From contig CACYOC010000022.1 in the NCBI GenBank assembly GCA_902775975.1, forward strand, positions 1 to 43,231: DNA of 43,231 bases, read 5' to 3'. Source of the stretch: an uncultured Bacteroidales bacterium. Lineage in GTDB: Bacteria; Bacteroidota; Bacteroidia; Bacteroidales; Bacteroidaceae. Below the pieces are notes generated by a model. That model made no database searches and was not told the DNA's origin. It saw nothing but the letters and a program-made list of their open reading frames with translations. A program made the translations under genes and the position numbers. Positions 1 to 8,913 of this stretch are shown here, piece by piece. Positions within the stretch are counted from its first letter, which is position 1; each line of letters begins with the position of its first letter.

Positions 1-159
1 GAGAACAACGTGGACCTGATCAGCAGCGTGGAGGATCACCTGATTGATGAAGAAACCAACGAGCCCGCCAAGGTGCTCGACACTCTCAAGTCGCTTCGCT
101 CGCTGAAGCGTGATATGACGGACATATTGAAGGCCATGAGAAAAGCAGAAAGAGTATGA
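1..159 (+). CDS. Phage protein, C-terminal fragment cut by the window edge
   Basis: Frame 1 is open from the first base to a TGA at 157-159 and encodes 52 residues, ending in a charged helical stretch (LKSLRSLKRDMTDILKAMRK). The stop overlaps the next start in an ATGA, which indicates translational coupling in one operon. The fragment is too short to identify. By position just before the portal operon it could belong to a packaging or head gene, but this is a guess. Confidence 0.6.
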   Translation, partial: ENNVDLISSVEDHLIDEETNEPAKVLDTLKSLRSLKRDMTDILKAMRKAERV

Positions 160-482
160 AAGAGATGAGTGATAAGATGAAAGAGCGCGTAAAGAAATGG
201 CTGGAGTCGCTCGATGAAGAGGAACGCTGCCAGGCTGAGCTGCTGGACGCCTATTTCACGTTCCGTACGAACCTGCCGGGCGATGACCCCGGATTCGGAA
301 AGGCTGTGGAGGAACCGAAGACCACAGAGGAGATCATGGATGACCTGCAGCCGATGATGCCGATGAGCAAGAATGTGGTGGCAGGGTATATGAGAACCCA
401 CGACTACGGCTTTACCACCGTGGCCGACGGCTCTGTCAGATGGGCCGTCTGGCGGTTCGTCGATGTGACGGCTCTGACGTAG
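156..482 (+). CDS. Small phage protein of unknown function
   Basis: This 108-aa acidic protein starts at the ATG of an ATGA overlap with the preceding gene, so the two are likely coupled. The first 40 residues are charged and probably helical; the C-terminal part (about residues 70-105) contains a GYMRTHDYGFTTVADGSVRW stretch that could be a small winged-helix or beta-hairpin fold. No family was recognised. It is the last gene before a terminator-like hairpin and a new promoter, so it closes the operon that enters from the left. Confidence 0.7.
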   Translation: MKEMSDKMKERVKKWLESLDEEERCQAELLDAYFTFRTNLPGDDPGFGKAVEEPKTTEEIMDDLQPMMPMSKNVVAGYMRTHDYGFTTVADGSVRWAVWRFVDVTALT

Positions 483-522
483 ATATATTCAGGTATTAGT
501 AATTTAAGCATTTTTTTTGGAT

Positions 523-557
523 GGCTGTCCCGTCGTGATGACGCGGCAGCCGTTTTT
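523..557 (+). terminator. Rho-independent terminator ending the first operon
   Basis: GGCTGTC (523-529) pairs with GGCAGCC (545-551) with one G-T pair, an inner CGTC/GACG stem extends it, and a run of five T follows at 553-557. It lies 41 bases after the stop at 482 and just before a new promoter. Confidence 0.7.
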
Positions 558-560
558 GTT

Positions 561-595
561 GTATTTTTACTTTAATGTGTGTCTTCGTACCTTTG
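561..595 (+). promoter_or_regulatory. Phage promoter 1 (GTATTTTTA-N18-TACCTTTG)
   Basis: GTATTTTTA at 561-569 is followed after 18 bases by TACCTTTG at 588-595, a match to the Bacteroidetes -7 element TAnnTTTG. The same upstream nonamer at the same spacing recurs at 6114, 15677 and 17537. The predicted transcription start near 600 leaves a leader of about 15-20 bases before the ATG at 618. Confidence 0.8.
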
Positions 596-617
596 CGATA
601 GAAATTCAGAAATCGCA

Positions 618-1682
618 ATGGAAACAGTCAGCCTGTCATCATTCAATTCTATATACTTCACGTCAGACATGCCTGATGTGGCCGTCAGCGTTCCTTCAGG
701 AGCGGTCAAGTCGCATGTGGTCATGTCGTGCAACGGTGAAACGTTCTTTGACGAAATGCTCTGGCCGTCGGACGGCATCATCACACTTCGGGAACTGGGC
801 GAGCTGATGGAGCCGCTGGCACAGTCGCATCTGGTGGTTAGCCTGACTATCCAGGCCCAGGGCATGACAGAGGAAGATACGGAAACAGGGGCTCTTGAAT
901 CCTCTACTTCCACCGTCCTCTTCTCCCGTGCGGACGTGGGCACATCAGCCGCAGAGTTCTACACCAGCCACTTTCTTTCCATCCTGCAGGGCGACAAGGT
1001 GACGTCACACGGCCGTCTGGAGTACCTGTGGTACTACGGACAGGACGATGCCACCGTAACGGCTGAATATGATGACGGTACGACGGGTTTCTTTGCCGCC
1101 CTGAAGAGCGGCGGAACCTCTGCCTATACGCAGCTGGACGTCAGTCCTGACTTCTACGAGGTGAACGGCAAGCAGCTGGTGACCTACACGGTAAGAGCCG
1201 GCAACAGGACGCAACGCTTCGTCATGGACCTGGACTGTCCGGACTGTGCTCCGATACTGGAGTTCTACAACTCCTTCGGTGTGTGGGAGCTGATATATTG
1301 CACCGGCACCCACAAGGTGAGTCCGGAATACAAGCGGTCGTCGGCACGCTTCGGCGGCAAGTTGCGGAACTACCGCATCGAGGAGACACGAACCTTTAAG
1401 GCCGATACCGGCGTACTGACCATGGCCATGGCGGCATGGGCCGACGACCTGTTCCGCTCCGACCTGGTATATGTGGTCAACGTTGTCAACGGACAGGTCA
1501 CCAACCTTGACGGCGGCAAGGAAGTCGTCATCACCGATTCAAAGAGCGAGCTGAGCAACGACGATGACGAGCTGCCGCGATTCACGTTCTCCTACCGATA
1601 CGCACAGCGCATCCAGAACGTGCTGCAGATGAACCGCGTCGGACGTATTTTCGACAACACCTTTGACCATACCTTCAACTGA
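618..1682 (+). CDS. Phage structural protein, possibly tail-associated, unknown
   Basis: The protein has 354 residues from the ATG at 618. A GTG at 579 is in frame but lies upstream of the -7 element at 588-595, so it cannot be on this transcript. The sequence is rich in beta-forming residues, acidic, and lacks a signal peptide or membrane segment. The C-terminal third contains WADDLFRSD, a VVITDSKSE stretch and ends FDNTFDHTFN. No family name can be given. It is the first gene of the operon that also carries the portal, so a virion role is likely. A major capsid role cannot be excluded, but no typical capsid features were recognised. Confidence 0.8.
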   Translation: METVSLSSFNSIYFTSDMPDVAVSVPSGAVKSHVVMSCNGETFFDEMLWPSDGIITLRELGELMEPLAQSHLVVSLTIQAQGMTEEDTETGALESSTSTVLFSRADVGTSAAEFYTSHFLSILQGDKVTSHGRLEYLWYYGQDDATVTAEYDDGTTGFFAALKSGGTSAYTQLDVSPDFYEVNGKQLVTYTVRAGNRTQRFVMDLDCPDCAPILEFYNSFGVWELIYCTGTHKVSPEYKRSSARFGGKLRNYRIEETRTFKADTGVLTMAMAAWADDLFRSDLVYVVNVVNGQVTNLDGGKEVVITDSKSELSNDDDELPRFTFSYRYAQRIQNVLQMNRVGRIFDNTFDHTFN

Positions 1683-1927
1683 TGAAAGAGGCTTTGCATA
1701 TCAACGAGGTGCTGCAGCTGCTGGATAAGGCAGGCAAGGAGCGTAGGAAAGTCAACGTCAGGGCGTGGAAAAAGGACGGCAACGAGGTTGACTATATCGG
1801 ATGGCTACCGCTCACCGGCCACTGGCGGGGTGGCATCCATCGCCTTATGAATCCTGAAAATGGGGAAGTAAGAGCCGTCATTGACGTGCTGATTTATGAG
1901 TTTAACGGACATACAGTATATCTATGA
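1682..1927 (+). CDS. Small phage protein of unknown function
   Basis: This 81-aa protein starts at an ATG that shares its first base with the stop codon of the gene before (TGATG) and its own stop overlaps the portal start by four bases (ATGA). The tight packing indicates coupled translation. The composition suggests a small beta-barrel-like fold (VNVRAWKKDGNEVDYIGW, then VRAVIDVLIYEF). It is not recognised; a head or connector accessory role is only suggested by position. Confidence 0.75.
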   Translation: MKEALHINEVLQLLDKAGKERRKVNVRAWKKDGNEVDYIGWLPLTGHWRGGIHRLMNPENGEVRAVIDVLIYEFNGHTVYL

Positions 1928-3369
1928 ATGAAAAGAACAAACAAGATCTGGTGCCTATAGGGCACCGACCGGGTTGGACGCGCTACGGCGTTGCCCCTGC
2001 AGGCGTGGTAGATATCGCTGAAGAGGGCAGTCCTGCCACCAAGTACCAGGAGAGCCGCGTCATTGTACAGGATTTCGATGAGAAACTGACAACCAACCCC
2101 ATCACTATAGGTGGTGTCGACTATGAATATGTCCCGTATGGGGATGATGATCAGTTGCCATTCGAGGTGATGAAACGTATCGGTGAGAACATGGTGACAT
2201 CACAGTGTCAGCTGTTCAATGTGCAGGCCTGCTACGGTCAAGGCGTGCGCTTCATAGACCGTGATACGCGCGAGGATACTCAGGATGCCGCCATACGCGA
2301 CTTCTGCCTCAGAAATTCGCTGCACGAAATGTTCCTGGAGCAAGCTACGGACATGAAGTTCTTCTTTACTACTATTACGAAGATCATCCTATGCCGTGAC
2401 CATAGCCGGATAGTGCAGGTGCGCCACAAGGAGATGTGCTACTGCCGCTTTGCCCGTCTGGCAGGTAAGAAACGCTTCGAATATGTATTGTATGGTGACT
2501 GGCGAGAGAGTACTCCAGACCCAAACAACATCGAGGTGCTGCCATTGCTCGACTTCTGCGACCCCTTGGGTGACCTGATGGTCCGCATGGGCAAAGAGAA
2601 CGATCCCATGACAGGTGAGAAGCGCAAGGCACCGAAGGACGGTAAGGACTGCGAGTTTGCCATTGTATGCCGCATGGCTACACCTGGCCGTCAGGTGTAT
2701 TCACGGCCTTACTTCTTCTCTGCCTTCCGTGATGCATGGTTCGATATATACGAACTTATAGGCATCAGCAAGCGGTTCATGATACAGAACACGTCTGCCC
2801 CGCGACTGCAGATAGAGGTGCATGATGACTACTGGGATATTGTCTGTGATAACAAGGGCATCACGGATGAAGATGAGCGCAAGGAATGCATCAAGAAGGA
2901 GAAGCAGCGTATCATCGACTTTGTATGCGGTCCTAAAAATGCCGGCAAGGCGCTGATCAGCGGCTACTATGTAGACCCTTCAGGCAAGGAACACCCCATG
3001 GTACGCGTCATCAACCTGAACCAGGGAAAGAAGGAGGGCGGCGACTGGGCCGACGACATGCAGGAGGCTGCCAACACGCTGTGCTTTGCTTTCGGTGTAC
3101 ATCCTAATTTAATTGGAGCCACACCAGGAAAGAGTCAGATGAACAATTCGGGCTCTGACAAGCGCGAGCTGTTCACCATGAAGCAGGCACTTGAAAAGCC
3201 GTTCCACGACGTGATGATGAAACCCTACCACGTCATCCTCCACTATAACGGCTGGAGCAAAAACGTGACTGTCGACGTGCCCATGCTGATGCTCACCACC
3301 CTAGATGAAAATAAGGATGCAGAGAAAGTAACAAATAATAATGAAGGCAATGGAAATAACCAAGAGTGA
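1924..3369 (+). CDS. Phage portal protein
   Basis: This 481-aa protein is read as the portal, the dodecameric ring at the capsid vertex through which DNA enters and leaves. The support is its length, the order of segments and the C-terminal region with HPNLIGATPGKSQ followed by NNSGSDKRELF, which resembles the conserved part of portals where a G-x-P-x-x-L/I-I-G loop precedes a helix ending in a small/acidic motif. The middle (about residues 120-290) contains the wing-like mixed region. The last 20 residues are N-rich and low in complexity. The gene starts in an ATGA overlap and its end overlaps the next gene by 29 bases. No direct homologue was searched, so the call is from pattern and position. 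Confidence 0.75.
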   Translation: MNEKNKQDLVPIGHRPGWTRYGVAPAGVVDIAEEGSPATKYQESRVIVQDFDEKLTTNPITIGGVDYEYVPYGDDDQLPFEVMKRIGENMVTSQCQLFNVQACYGQGVRFIDRDTREDTQDAAIRDFCLRNSLHEMFLEQATDMKFFFTTITKIILCRDHSRIVQVRHKEMCYCRFARLAGKKRFEYVLYGDWRESTPDPNNIEVLPLLDFCDPLGDLMVRMGKENDPMTGEKRKAPKDGKDCEFAIVCRMATPGRQVYSRPYFFSAFRDAWFDIYELIGISKRFMIQNTSAPRLQIEVHDDYWDIVCDNKGITDEDERKECIKKEKQRIIDFVCGPKNAGKALISGYYVDPSGKEHPMVRVINLNQGKKEGGDWADDMQEAANTLCFAFGVHPNLIGATPGKSQMNNSGSDKRELFTMKQALEKPFHDVMMKPYHVILHYNGWSKNVTVDVPMLMLTTLDENKDAEKVTNNNEGNGNNQE

Positions 3370-4165
3370 ATTTGAGGCGATACTGAGTGTTGCGACGTCC
3401 TCCCATGTGGAGGTATATGAGAAGGTGGAGCCGCACTTTGCGGCTTCATATGACGAATGCAAGGCTGACGTTCTCGGAGATGTGGGAACGTCAGCCGCTG
3501 AGGGCGAAAATAATGAAAAGCTGACTGTGGCCGTGAAACGATGGGTGGCTATCCATGCATTCCTCGCCGTGTTCCGACAGCTCGACCTGGTACTGACTCC
3601 CACCGGCTTCGGCGTGGTCAGTTCCAATCAGATGGCTCCTGCCTCTAAGCAGCGTGTGGACGCCCTGATAGGACACCTGCGCGACAGCATCCTTATTGCA
3701 CGTGGCCAGCTGCTGGCGGAACTATGCCACGTGAGTAGATGGGGAACCACCACACAGGCTCTCGAGAATATCGACAACCTCTTCTTTGACTTCCGGATGC
3801 TGCAGAAGATGCAAGGCCCTGCGGCGTCGCATCTGGAATGGCAGGCTGCTCAGCGGCTCATCAGCGAGGCCGACGAAGCACTGCGCCTGAAGCTGAGCAA
3901 CCAGTATATGGACGCACTCCTGGAGCATGTGCGCTGCGGCACGGTGACTGCCGATGACAATCCCGTCATCTTCCAGTGCCGGCATATCATCAACCTTTGG
4001 ATTGCCGGTGACCAGGAGGCCGTCAAACTGAAGATGCGCCGACTGTTGAACATGCTCGACTCTGATCTGGAGAAATATTCCATCTATGCTAAACACGGAT
4101 ATCCTGTAAACCATCATGAGAATTTTAAGAACACTCCGGACGCACCGGCCTACATTTTTGGCTGA
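3341..4165 (+). CDS. Probable head-tail connector (DUF6712-like) protein
   Basis: This 274-aa, mostly helical protein starts inside the end of the portal gene. A segment around residues 85-110 (FGVVSSNQMAPASKQRV) resembles a family annotated in Bacteroidales phages as DUF6712, which sits next to portal or head genes. The role in the neck is inferred from this position. A second in-frame ATG at 3350 is an alternative start. The 3' end overlaps the next gene by 50 bases in another frame. Confidence 0.7.
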   Translation: MKAMEITKSEFEAILSVATSSHVEVYEKVEPHFAASYDECKADVLGDVGTSAAEGENNEKLTVAVKRWVAIHAFLAVFRQLDLVLTPTGFGVVSSNQMAPASKQRVDALIGHLRDSILIARGQLLAELCHVSRWGTTTQALENIDNLFFDFRMLQKMQGPAASHLEWQAAQRLISEADEALRLKLSNQYMDALLEHVRCGTVTADDNPVIFQCRHIINLWIAGDQEAVKLKMRRLLNMLDSDLEKYSIYAKHGYPVNHHENFKNTPDAPAYIFG

Positions 4166-4943
4166 TGGCTCGATAGACCTCTACGCCCCGACTTCGTGGA
4201 GCAAGATGACTCAGACACAGCTTCGCTATGTGCTAATGCTGCTGTCTATGTTTGACAATCTGGCGACAGTCAAAACGTATATGCTTATCCGGCTGAGCGG
4301 CATACATATCGAAGGCTATACCGTGCGCACGTCACACGATGAGCCGCAGAGCTACCGCTGCTGGTTCCGCCCGGCATGGTGGAAGCCTCGCCGCTGGTTC
4401 ACGCTGCAGGTGTGGCAGGTGCAGAGCTTCATCCGGCAGTTCGACTTCATTGACCCGTTCGACGGCATGGATGTGCGGCTGGAGCGCATTCACGGCTGTC
4501 GGGCGGTCGATGATATCCTGGACCACTACCCTTTCGGCGACTACCTGATGGCCGAGCAATACTACCAGCTGGCCGTCAGCAGCGGAAAACCGGAAATGAT
4601 AGAACGCCTGGCTACGTTCCTGTATGTGAAGCGTAACGGCAAGCATCCTAAGCAACTGTCGCTTTCGCCTGCAGAACAGATGGGTACTCTGCGCTGGTTT
4701 GCCCACGTAAAAAGCGTCTTCGCTGAGCGTTGGCCGCACTTCTTCAGGAGGGTGGATGCAGATATCGAAGAGCTGGACATTGACCTGATGGGCGCCATGG
4801 ACGCACAGATCCGCGCACTTACCGAGGGTGACATCACCAAGGAAGAGACCATTAAGGCCCTTCCCTGCTGGCGTGCACTGACTGAACTGAATGAGAAGGC
4901 CCGAGAGGCCAAGGAGTTTCACGAGAAATACGATAAAAAATGA
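4116..4943 (+). CDS. Phage protein of unknown function
   Basis: This 275-aa protein is rich in Trp, Arg and His in its first half (WFRPAWWKPRRWF around residues 82-94) and helical and acidic in its second half, ending in a charged stretch rich in Lys and Glu. No signal peptide or membrane segment is seen. A start at the internal ATG at 4206 would avoid the long overlap with the previous gene and remains possible. No family was recognised. Position between connector and tail-completion-like genes suggests head-tail joining or tail assembly. Confidence 0.75.
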   Translation: MRILRTLRTHRPTFLADGSIDLYAPTSWSKMTQTQLRYVLMLLSMFDNLATVKTYMLIRLSGIHIEGYTVRTSHDEPQSYRCWFRPAWWKPRRWFTLQVWQVQSFIRQFDFIDPFDGMDVRLERIHGCRAVDDILDHYPFGDYLMAEQYYQLAVSSGKPEMIERLATFLYVKRNGKHPKQLSLSPAEQMGTLRWFAHVKSVFAERWPHFFRRVDADIEELDIDLMGAMDAQIRALTEGDITKEETIKALPCWRALTELNEKAREAKEFHEKYDKK

Positions 4944-5467
4944 TATTCGACGCACTTGAATACTTTAAGACACTGGGTAAAAAGAACCGTCTGTGCAAAC
5001 AGCATGGCTTCAAGCCAGTATTCTGCTCGGGCCCCGACAGCATCGAGGGTGTGATGCAGGAGTTTCAGAAAACGGCCAATTTCGTGATGATCGATGACAC
5101 CACTGACGGGAATACGTTCAGTGAAGGCGTCTCTTTCTTTCAACGCCGTGTATATACTGTGTTCATCCTTGCTGCTTACCGCTGGGATGACATGGAAGAC
5201 AGAAAAGCAAAGCTGAATCTATGCAGGGAGATCTTCAAGCAGTTCGTTCGACGCATGATCTGGGACAGGGCACAGCATGAGAATGATGATGATGACTTCA
5301 CCTTCCTGAATGTAGAGAAGGTGTACTCCAAGGAGTTCGGACGCTACACAATGAATGGTGTCACTGGTCTCTACTTCATGGTAGAGAACGATGAGCCGGA
5401 GTCGATGGAGTATGAGGATGAGCAGCAGCTGGAGAGTGAATGGATAACGGAAGAGGAGGGTGACTGA
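4940..5467 (+). CDS. Phage neck or tail protein, unknown
   Basis: This 175-aa protein starts in an ATGA overlap with the previous gene and shares its last base with the next start. It is acidic, especially the last 25 residues (EYEDEQQLESEWITEEEGD). No family was recognised. Its length and position, followed by a gp10-like gene, fit a tail-terminator or neck component; this is inference from gene order only. Confidence 0.75.
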   Translation: MIFDALEYFKTLGKKNRLCKQHGFKPVFCSGPDSIEGVMQEFQKTANFVMIDDTTDGNTFSEGVSFFQRRVYTVFILAAYRWDDMEDRKAKLNLCREIFKQFVRRMIWDRAQHENDDDDFTFLNVEKVYSKEFGRYTMNGVTGLYFMVENDEPESMEYEDEQQLESEWITEEEGD

Positions 5468-6111
5468 TGGGAACACCGTATGAACGGCTTGGTGGGCGGG
5501 TTGACAAATATGGTAGCGATCATAGCGATTGGTACCAAGGCAAACTCTTCGCCTACGACAAAAGAGAGTTAGAGAGATACGAGCGTGGATGGAGCCGGAT
5601 GATGCTCAATATCTGGAGAGAGAAAATCATCCAACTGAACATCACCGACTCTGGCGCCCTGCAGGGATCACTCCAGGAACTGGTTACGACAGGTCATGTG
5701 ACCACCATCGAACACAAGTTCCTGCAATATGGCCTCTTTGTCGCTGCCGGTGTCGGCAAGGGCTTTGCCCATGGCAACCCGGGAAATCTGCTCTTCATGG
5801 GTGACAAGTACCGTGAAGGCAAACATGCCTACGGTTCCCGTCAAGTGGGTGCCGGACTGTCAGAAGAGCACATGAGAGGCCCGAAGTTCAAGGAGGTGAC
5901 CGTACAGCGTGGCAAGAATGCCGGCAAGCGTGCTGCCCTTACCTCCGGAGAGAAGCGTATGCCGCGCGACTGGTTCTTCAAGAAATACTACTATAGCATC
6001 CGTCGGCTGAACCTCACCGAGGCTGAGTTCTACGGCAAGGCCTATCAGGGACTGATGTCCTCGTTCCTCGACGAGCTCTTCGACGGTACCATCCGGAGCA
6101 ACCGCTTCTAA
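5467..6111 (+). CDS. Probable tail-completion (gp10-like) protein
   Basis: This 214-aa basic protein has a helical N-terminus, a LQGSLQELVTTG segment followed by a FLQYGLFVAAGVGKG stretch, and a PRDWFFKKYYYSI motif near the C-terminus. This pattern (helix, 'SGxLxxSL'-like element, hydrophobic strand, then PRPF/PRDWF-like motif) resembles HK97 gp10-type tail-completion proteins, which act at the head-tail joint. The family link is tentative. It is the last gene of the operon that starts at 618; the next promoter begins three bases after its stop. Confidence 0.7.
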   Translation: MGTPYERLGGRVDKYGSDHSDWYQGKLFAYDKRELERYERGWSRMMLNIWREKIIQLNITDSGALQGSLQELVTTGHVTTIEHKFLQYGLFVAAGVGKGFAHGNPGNLLFMGDKYREGKHAYGSRQVGAGLSEEHMRGPKFKEVTVQRGKNAGKRAALTSGEKRMPRDWFFKKYYYSIRRLNLTEAEFYGKAYQGLMSSFLDELFDGTIRSNRF

Positions 6112-6113
6112 CG

Positions 6114-6148
6114 GTATTTTTATTACCTTGGAGAATGAAGTAAGTTTG
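6114..6148 (+). promoter_or_regulatory. Phage promoter 2 (GTATTTTTA-N18-TAAGTTTG)
   Basis: GTATTTTTA at 6114-6122 and TAAGTTTG at 6141-6148 are separated by 18 bases, exactly as in the other three phage promoters. It lies 18 bases upstream of the ATG at 6166 and would drive the five tail-tip genes up to the DGR target. Confidence 0.8.
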
Positions 6149-6165
6149 CAGAAAAAACAGAAGAT

Positions 6166-7572
6166 ATGGCAGATACTGGTGCATTAAAAACTTTGTTTGA
6201 GGTTATCCGAGACGAGAAACGGACTCACGCAAACACGGCAGAGAGAGTGGGAAACGCCCTCCTGGCCATCCTGCCATATCTTGGTGACTACATCAGGAAA
6301 GACCAGCCGGACTCCACGGCCTATCTGCTGACACTGCTTGCTGGTGCAGTCATCGGTGAGGGCTCGCAGATACGCCTGAATCCGGACGGTTCTATCGTTT
6401 GTGGCCGCATCAAGGTAAACGGTTCGGCTATCTTCGACGAAGTGGTGTTCAACCATCAGAACGTACTCGAGGGTGACACCTACTTTACAGACAGGGCTAT
6501 CATCGACACGGTGGAATGGCTGGACTCGAACGTGGCACGGCTCAGGCTACGCAAGATGTTTGAAGCTGACGAATTCACCTTCCACGTGGGCGATATCGTC
6601 AAGTGGTCAAAGAACGACCTGCTGACTAAGGGGGATTTCAACACTGGATATGGCCGGGTAGAGAGTGTAAACGGACAGACGATGACGGTCACTCTCTACA
6701 GCGGCGAAGACTGCCCCGGCGGCACTAACTACCCGCCATTCTCTGCGGCACGTATGGCCAGACACGGACATGTCAGCGACCCGTCAAGGCAGTACTCATT
6801 CTACGTGTCTGCAACCAACGGCGCATTCATGTTCCTGCAGGGAGTGGACAAGCCCATCCTCGAAGACACGCAGGCCGGCAGCAACCTTTCAGCCTGGATA
6901 GGCTTACCGCCTGACTGCTATCTGACACGCGACCTGATCAGTCGTGGCGTCATCAACCCGCATCAGCCATACGTGTATTCCAGAGGCATCATCACCGAAG
7001 ATCTTATCAAGGTTGACTATCTGGGAAATCCGCAATACCAAAGCAGAGACTGCGGAACATGGGTGGCACGGAGGCAGTACGTACATGGCTATGACAGCCT
7101 GGCACGCGGCTACTATACAGACCACGTCTGGTGGATGGGATGCCTGTGGAAAGCTGCGGTGGCAACACCGACGGTGGGTCTTGAGCCGAGGCTGAACAAT
7201 CCGGACTGGGTATGTGTGATTGGCGTCCACAACGTAAATATTGACATCGCATCAAGCGAAGGAGACTGGTTTCAGGCTGGTTCCTCCTTTACCACCGTCT
7301 TGGAGGCCAGTGTCTTTCATGCCGAACAGGAATGGACGCAAGCACAAATCGGTATGGCCAACATCCGATGGGAGCGTATCTGGGACAAAGGAAACGGCGA
7401 TGCTGCATGGAACCTTCAGCACGGTGCAGGACGTGACGGTCTCCACCTGACGGTCAACTCGGCTGTTGACATTCCTGGGGAATGGGTCGTCGGCTCAAAA
7501 GTAGCCTTCAAGTGTATCGTGACAATGCCGGACGGCGAAAGCTATAACTCGAGTTATTCAATTATTATATAA
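6166..7572 (+). CDS. Probable tail-tip or receptor-binding structural protein
   Basis: This 468-aa protein begins with a helical segment (residues 1-60), continues with beta-rich repeats including a GEGSQIRLNPDGSIVCGRIKVNG strand series near residues 65-88 typical of beta-helical fibre regions, and ends in an immunoglobulin-like or carbohydrate-binding-like beta domain (residues about 370-468). There is no signal peptide. It is first in an operon of five large beta-rich proteins ending at the DGR target, which supports a role in the adsorption apparatus. No family was assigned. Confidence 0.78.
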   Translation: MADTGALKTLFEVIRDEKRTHANTAERVGNALLAILPYLGDYIRKDQPDSTAYLLTLLAGAVIGEGSQIRLNPDGSIVCGRIKVNGSAIFDEVVFNHQNVLEGDTYFTDRAIIDTVEWLDSNVARLRLRKMFEADEFTFHVGDIVKWSKNDLLTKGDFNTGYGRVESVNGQTMTVTLYSGEDCPGGTNYPPFSAARMARHGHVSDPSRQYSFYVSATNGAFMFLQGVDKPILEDTQAGSNLSAWIGLPPDCYLTRDLISRGVINPHQPYVYSRGIITEDLIKVDYLGNPQYQSRDCGTWVARRQYVHGYDSLARGYYTDHVWWMGCLWKAAVATPTVGLEPRLNNPDWVCVIGVHNVNIDIASSEGDWFQAGSSFTTVLEASVFHAEQEWTQAQIGMANIRWERIWDKGNGDAAWNLQHGAGRDGLHLTVNSAVDIPGEWVVGSKVAFKCIVTMPDGESYNSSYSIII

Positions 7573-7579
7573 GGAGCAA

Positions 7580-8704
7580 ATGAGAAAAGAAAGCCAAGGA
7601 AATGTCGTGTTTCAGCCTTTGAGTACTGGCTTCCAGATGCTGGAACTTAGAGCCTCGTACGTCCAGAAGTACGATGCCGTACAGGCAGAGTATCTCCCGG
7701 ACAGGACGTTGACACCGTGCGTCCTGACTCCATTCCTTCCCGTTGTGGATAGCGACGGCATCGCAACAGGAGACAAGACAAAGGAGCTGACAAACGTTAT
7801 ATGGTCAGTAGATGGCAAATACAACGGTGCCAACTGGGTTAACGGAACAGACTATGTGATAGACCCTGACACTCACCAGCTGACCATACAGGCCAATATG
7901 GACCCGGGGTATATAGGAAGGGTGTCCTTCTACGGAGAATACCTTGACGGAAGGAGAAACAATGTACTCAAGTTCAAATGGGAACGGACCATGACCTGTG
8001 AGACTTATGCAGACTACAATGTACAGTTGCGCATGGAGCAATCGAAAATAACGCTGTCACCTTGGAAAAACAGGGGAACATTCGGCATTCCGGCACAACT
8101 GTATAACAGTGATGCTCCTGCTGAAGATACTGACTGCGTATATGTCTGGAAAGTATGGAACGGCAGTGCCTTCCGCTCCATCGGTGACGGATATCCGGAT
8201 CTGTGGTATGTGGATGGCGCTAACACTAAAACGATACGGGTTAACCAGGCTTACATCCAGAATGTACTGCTTTGCTGCATGGCATACCTGAAAGATGCAC
8301 CGGACAAAGTGCGCTCAGCGACCGTGCGACTGCGCAGATGGTACGGACAGTATGACGATGACCTGGTCTGGCTGTCCGGAAAATACGTGTTCCCCGACAC
8401 TCCCCATGCTGAAGCAGAAGTGCAGGTAACGCGCCGTCAGGGAATTGTCGCGAATCCCCTGCAGTATTTTGACATAGAAATCCTTTACGATAAGGGGAAC
8501 AGCTATTGGCAACACGTCTGCCATGAGGCTCGTGGTATGGTTCCGCGCAGCATGTTCCCCATTGACCCCAATATGCGCCATCGGTTTGGCTGGATCCTGC
8601 GGGAGAAGTCAGCACTGCTGCCCCTGACCATGGGAGACAAGTATCTGACAATCGACGGGAAAGTGTTTGTAGGACAATTCCCGACAACACCAAGAGAAGA
8701 ATAA
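7580..8704 (+). CDS. Phage structural protein, probably tail-tip, unknown
   Basis: This 374-aa protein is preceded by an AAGGAG five bases ahead of the ATG, one of few recognisable Shine-Dalgarno sites in the window. The sequence is beta-rich with many Tyr, Trp and Asp residues and probably contains two immunoglobulin-like domains (around residues 60-140 and 165-260). It lies between other adsorption-type genes with 7-11 base gaps. No family was recognised. Confidence 0.77.
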   Translation: MRKESQGNVVFQPLSTGFQMLELRASYVQKYDAVQAEYLPDRTLTPCVLTPFLPVVDSDGIATGDKTKELTNVIWSVDGKYNGANWVNGTDYVIDPDTHQLTIQANMDPGYIGRVSFYGEYLDGRRNNVLKFKWERTMTCETYADYNVQLRMEQSKITLSPWKNRGTFGIPAQLYNSDAPAEDTDCVYVWKVWNGSAFRSIGDGYPDLWYVDGANTKTIRVNQAYIQNVLLCCMAYLKDAPDKVRSATVRLRRWYGQYDDDLVWLSGKYVFPDTPHAEAEVQVTRRQGIVANPLQYFDIEILYDKGNSYWQHVCHEARGMVPRSMFPIDPNMRHRFGWILREKSALLPLTMGDKYLTIDGKVFVGQFPTTPREE

Positions 8705-8715
8705 ACAATAAAAAT

Positions 8716-8910
8716 ATGCAGTACTACATCACAACGGCAGAACTGGCCCGAAAGCTGGGACTTGACAAGTACAGCAAGGGCAATGACACAAAAGGATACC
8801 TGGTCCATCAGGGGGACTTGGTCATGTGTGATATTGAAAGCGAGATGAGCAATGGTCAGCTGACAGAGGTGACCATAAGCCAGGCAAAAAACTTTATTAA
8901 AAACTTATAA
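8716..8910 (+). CDS. Small phage protein of unknown function
   Basis: This 64-aa protein lies between two large structural genes, 11 bases after the first and 3 bases before the second. An N-terminal stretch (TTAELARKLGLDKYSKG) looks like a helix-turn-helix-type helix, but the rest is too short to judge. It may be a small assembly factor. It does not resemble the four-helix Avd accessory proteins of DGRs, which are about twice as long. Confidence 0.65.
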   Translation: MQYYITTAELARKLGLDKYSKGNDTKGYLVHQGDLVMCDIESEMSNGQLTEVTISQAKNFIKNL

Positions 8911-8913
8911 GAC

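Noticed and set aside
579-617. Earlier GTG start of the gene at 618
   Set aside because: It lies upstream of and within the promoter -7 element at 588-595.
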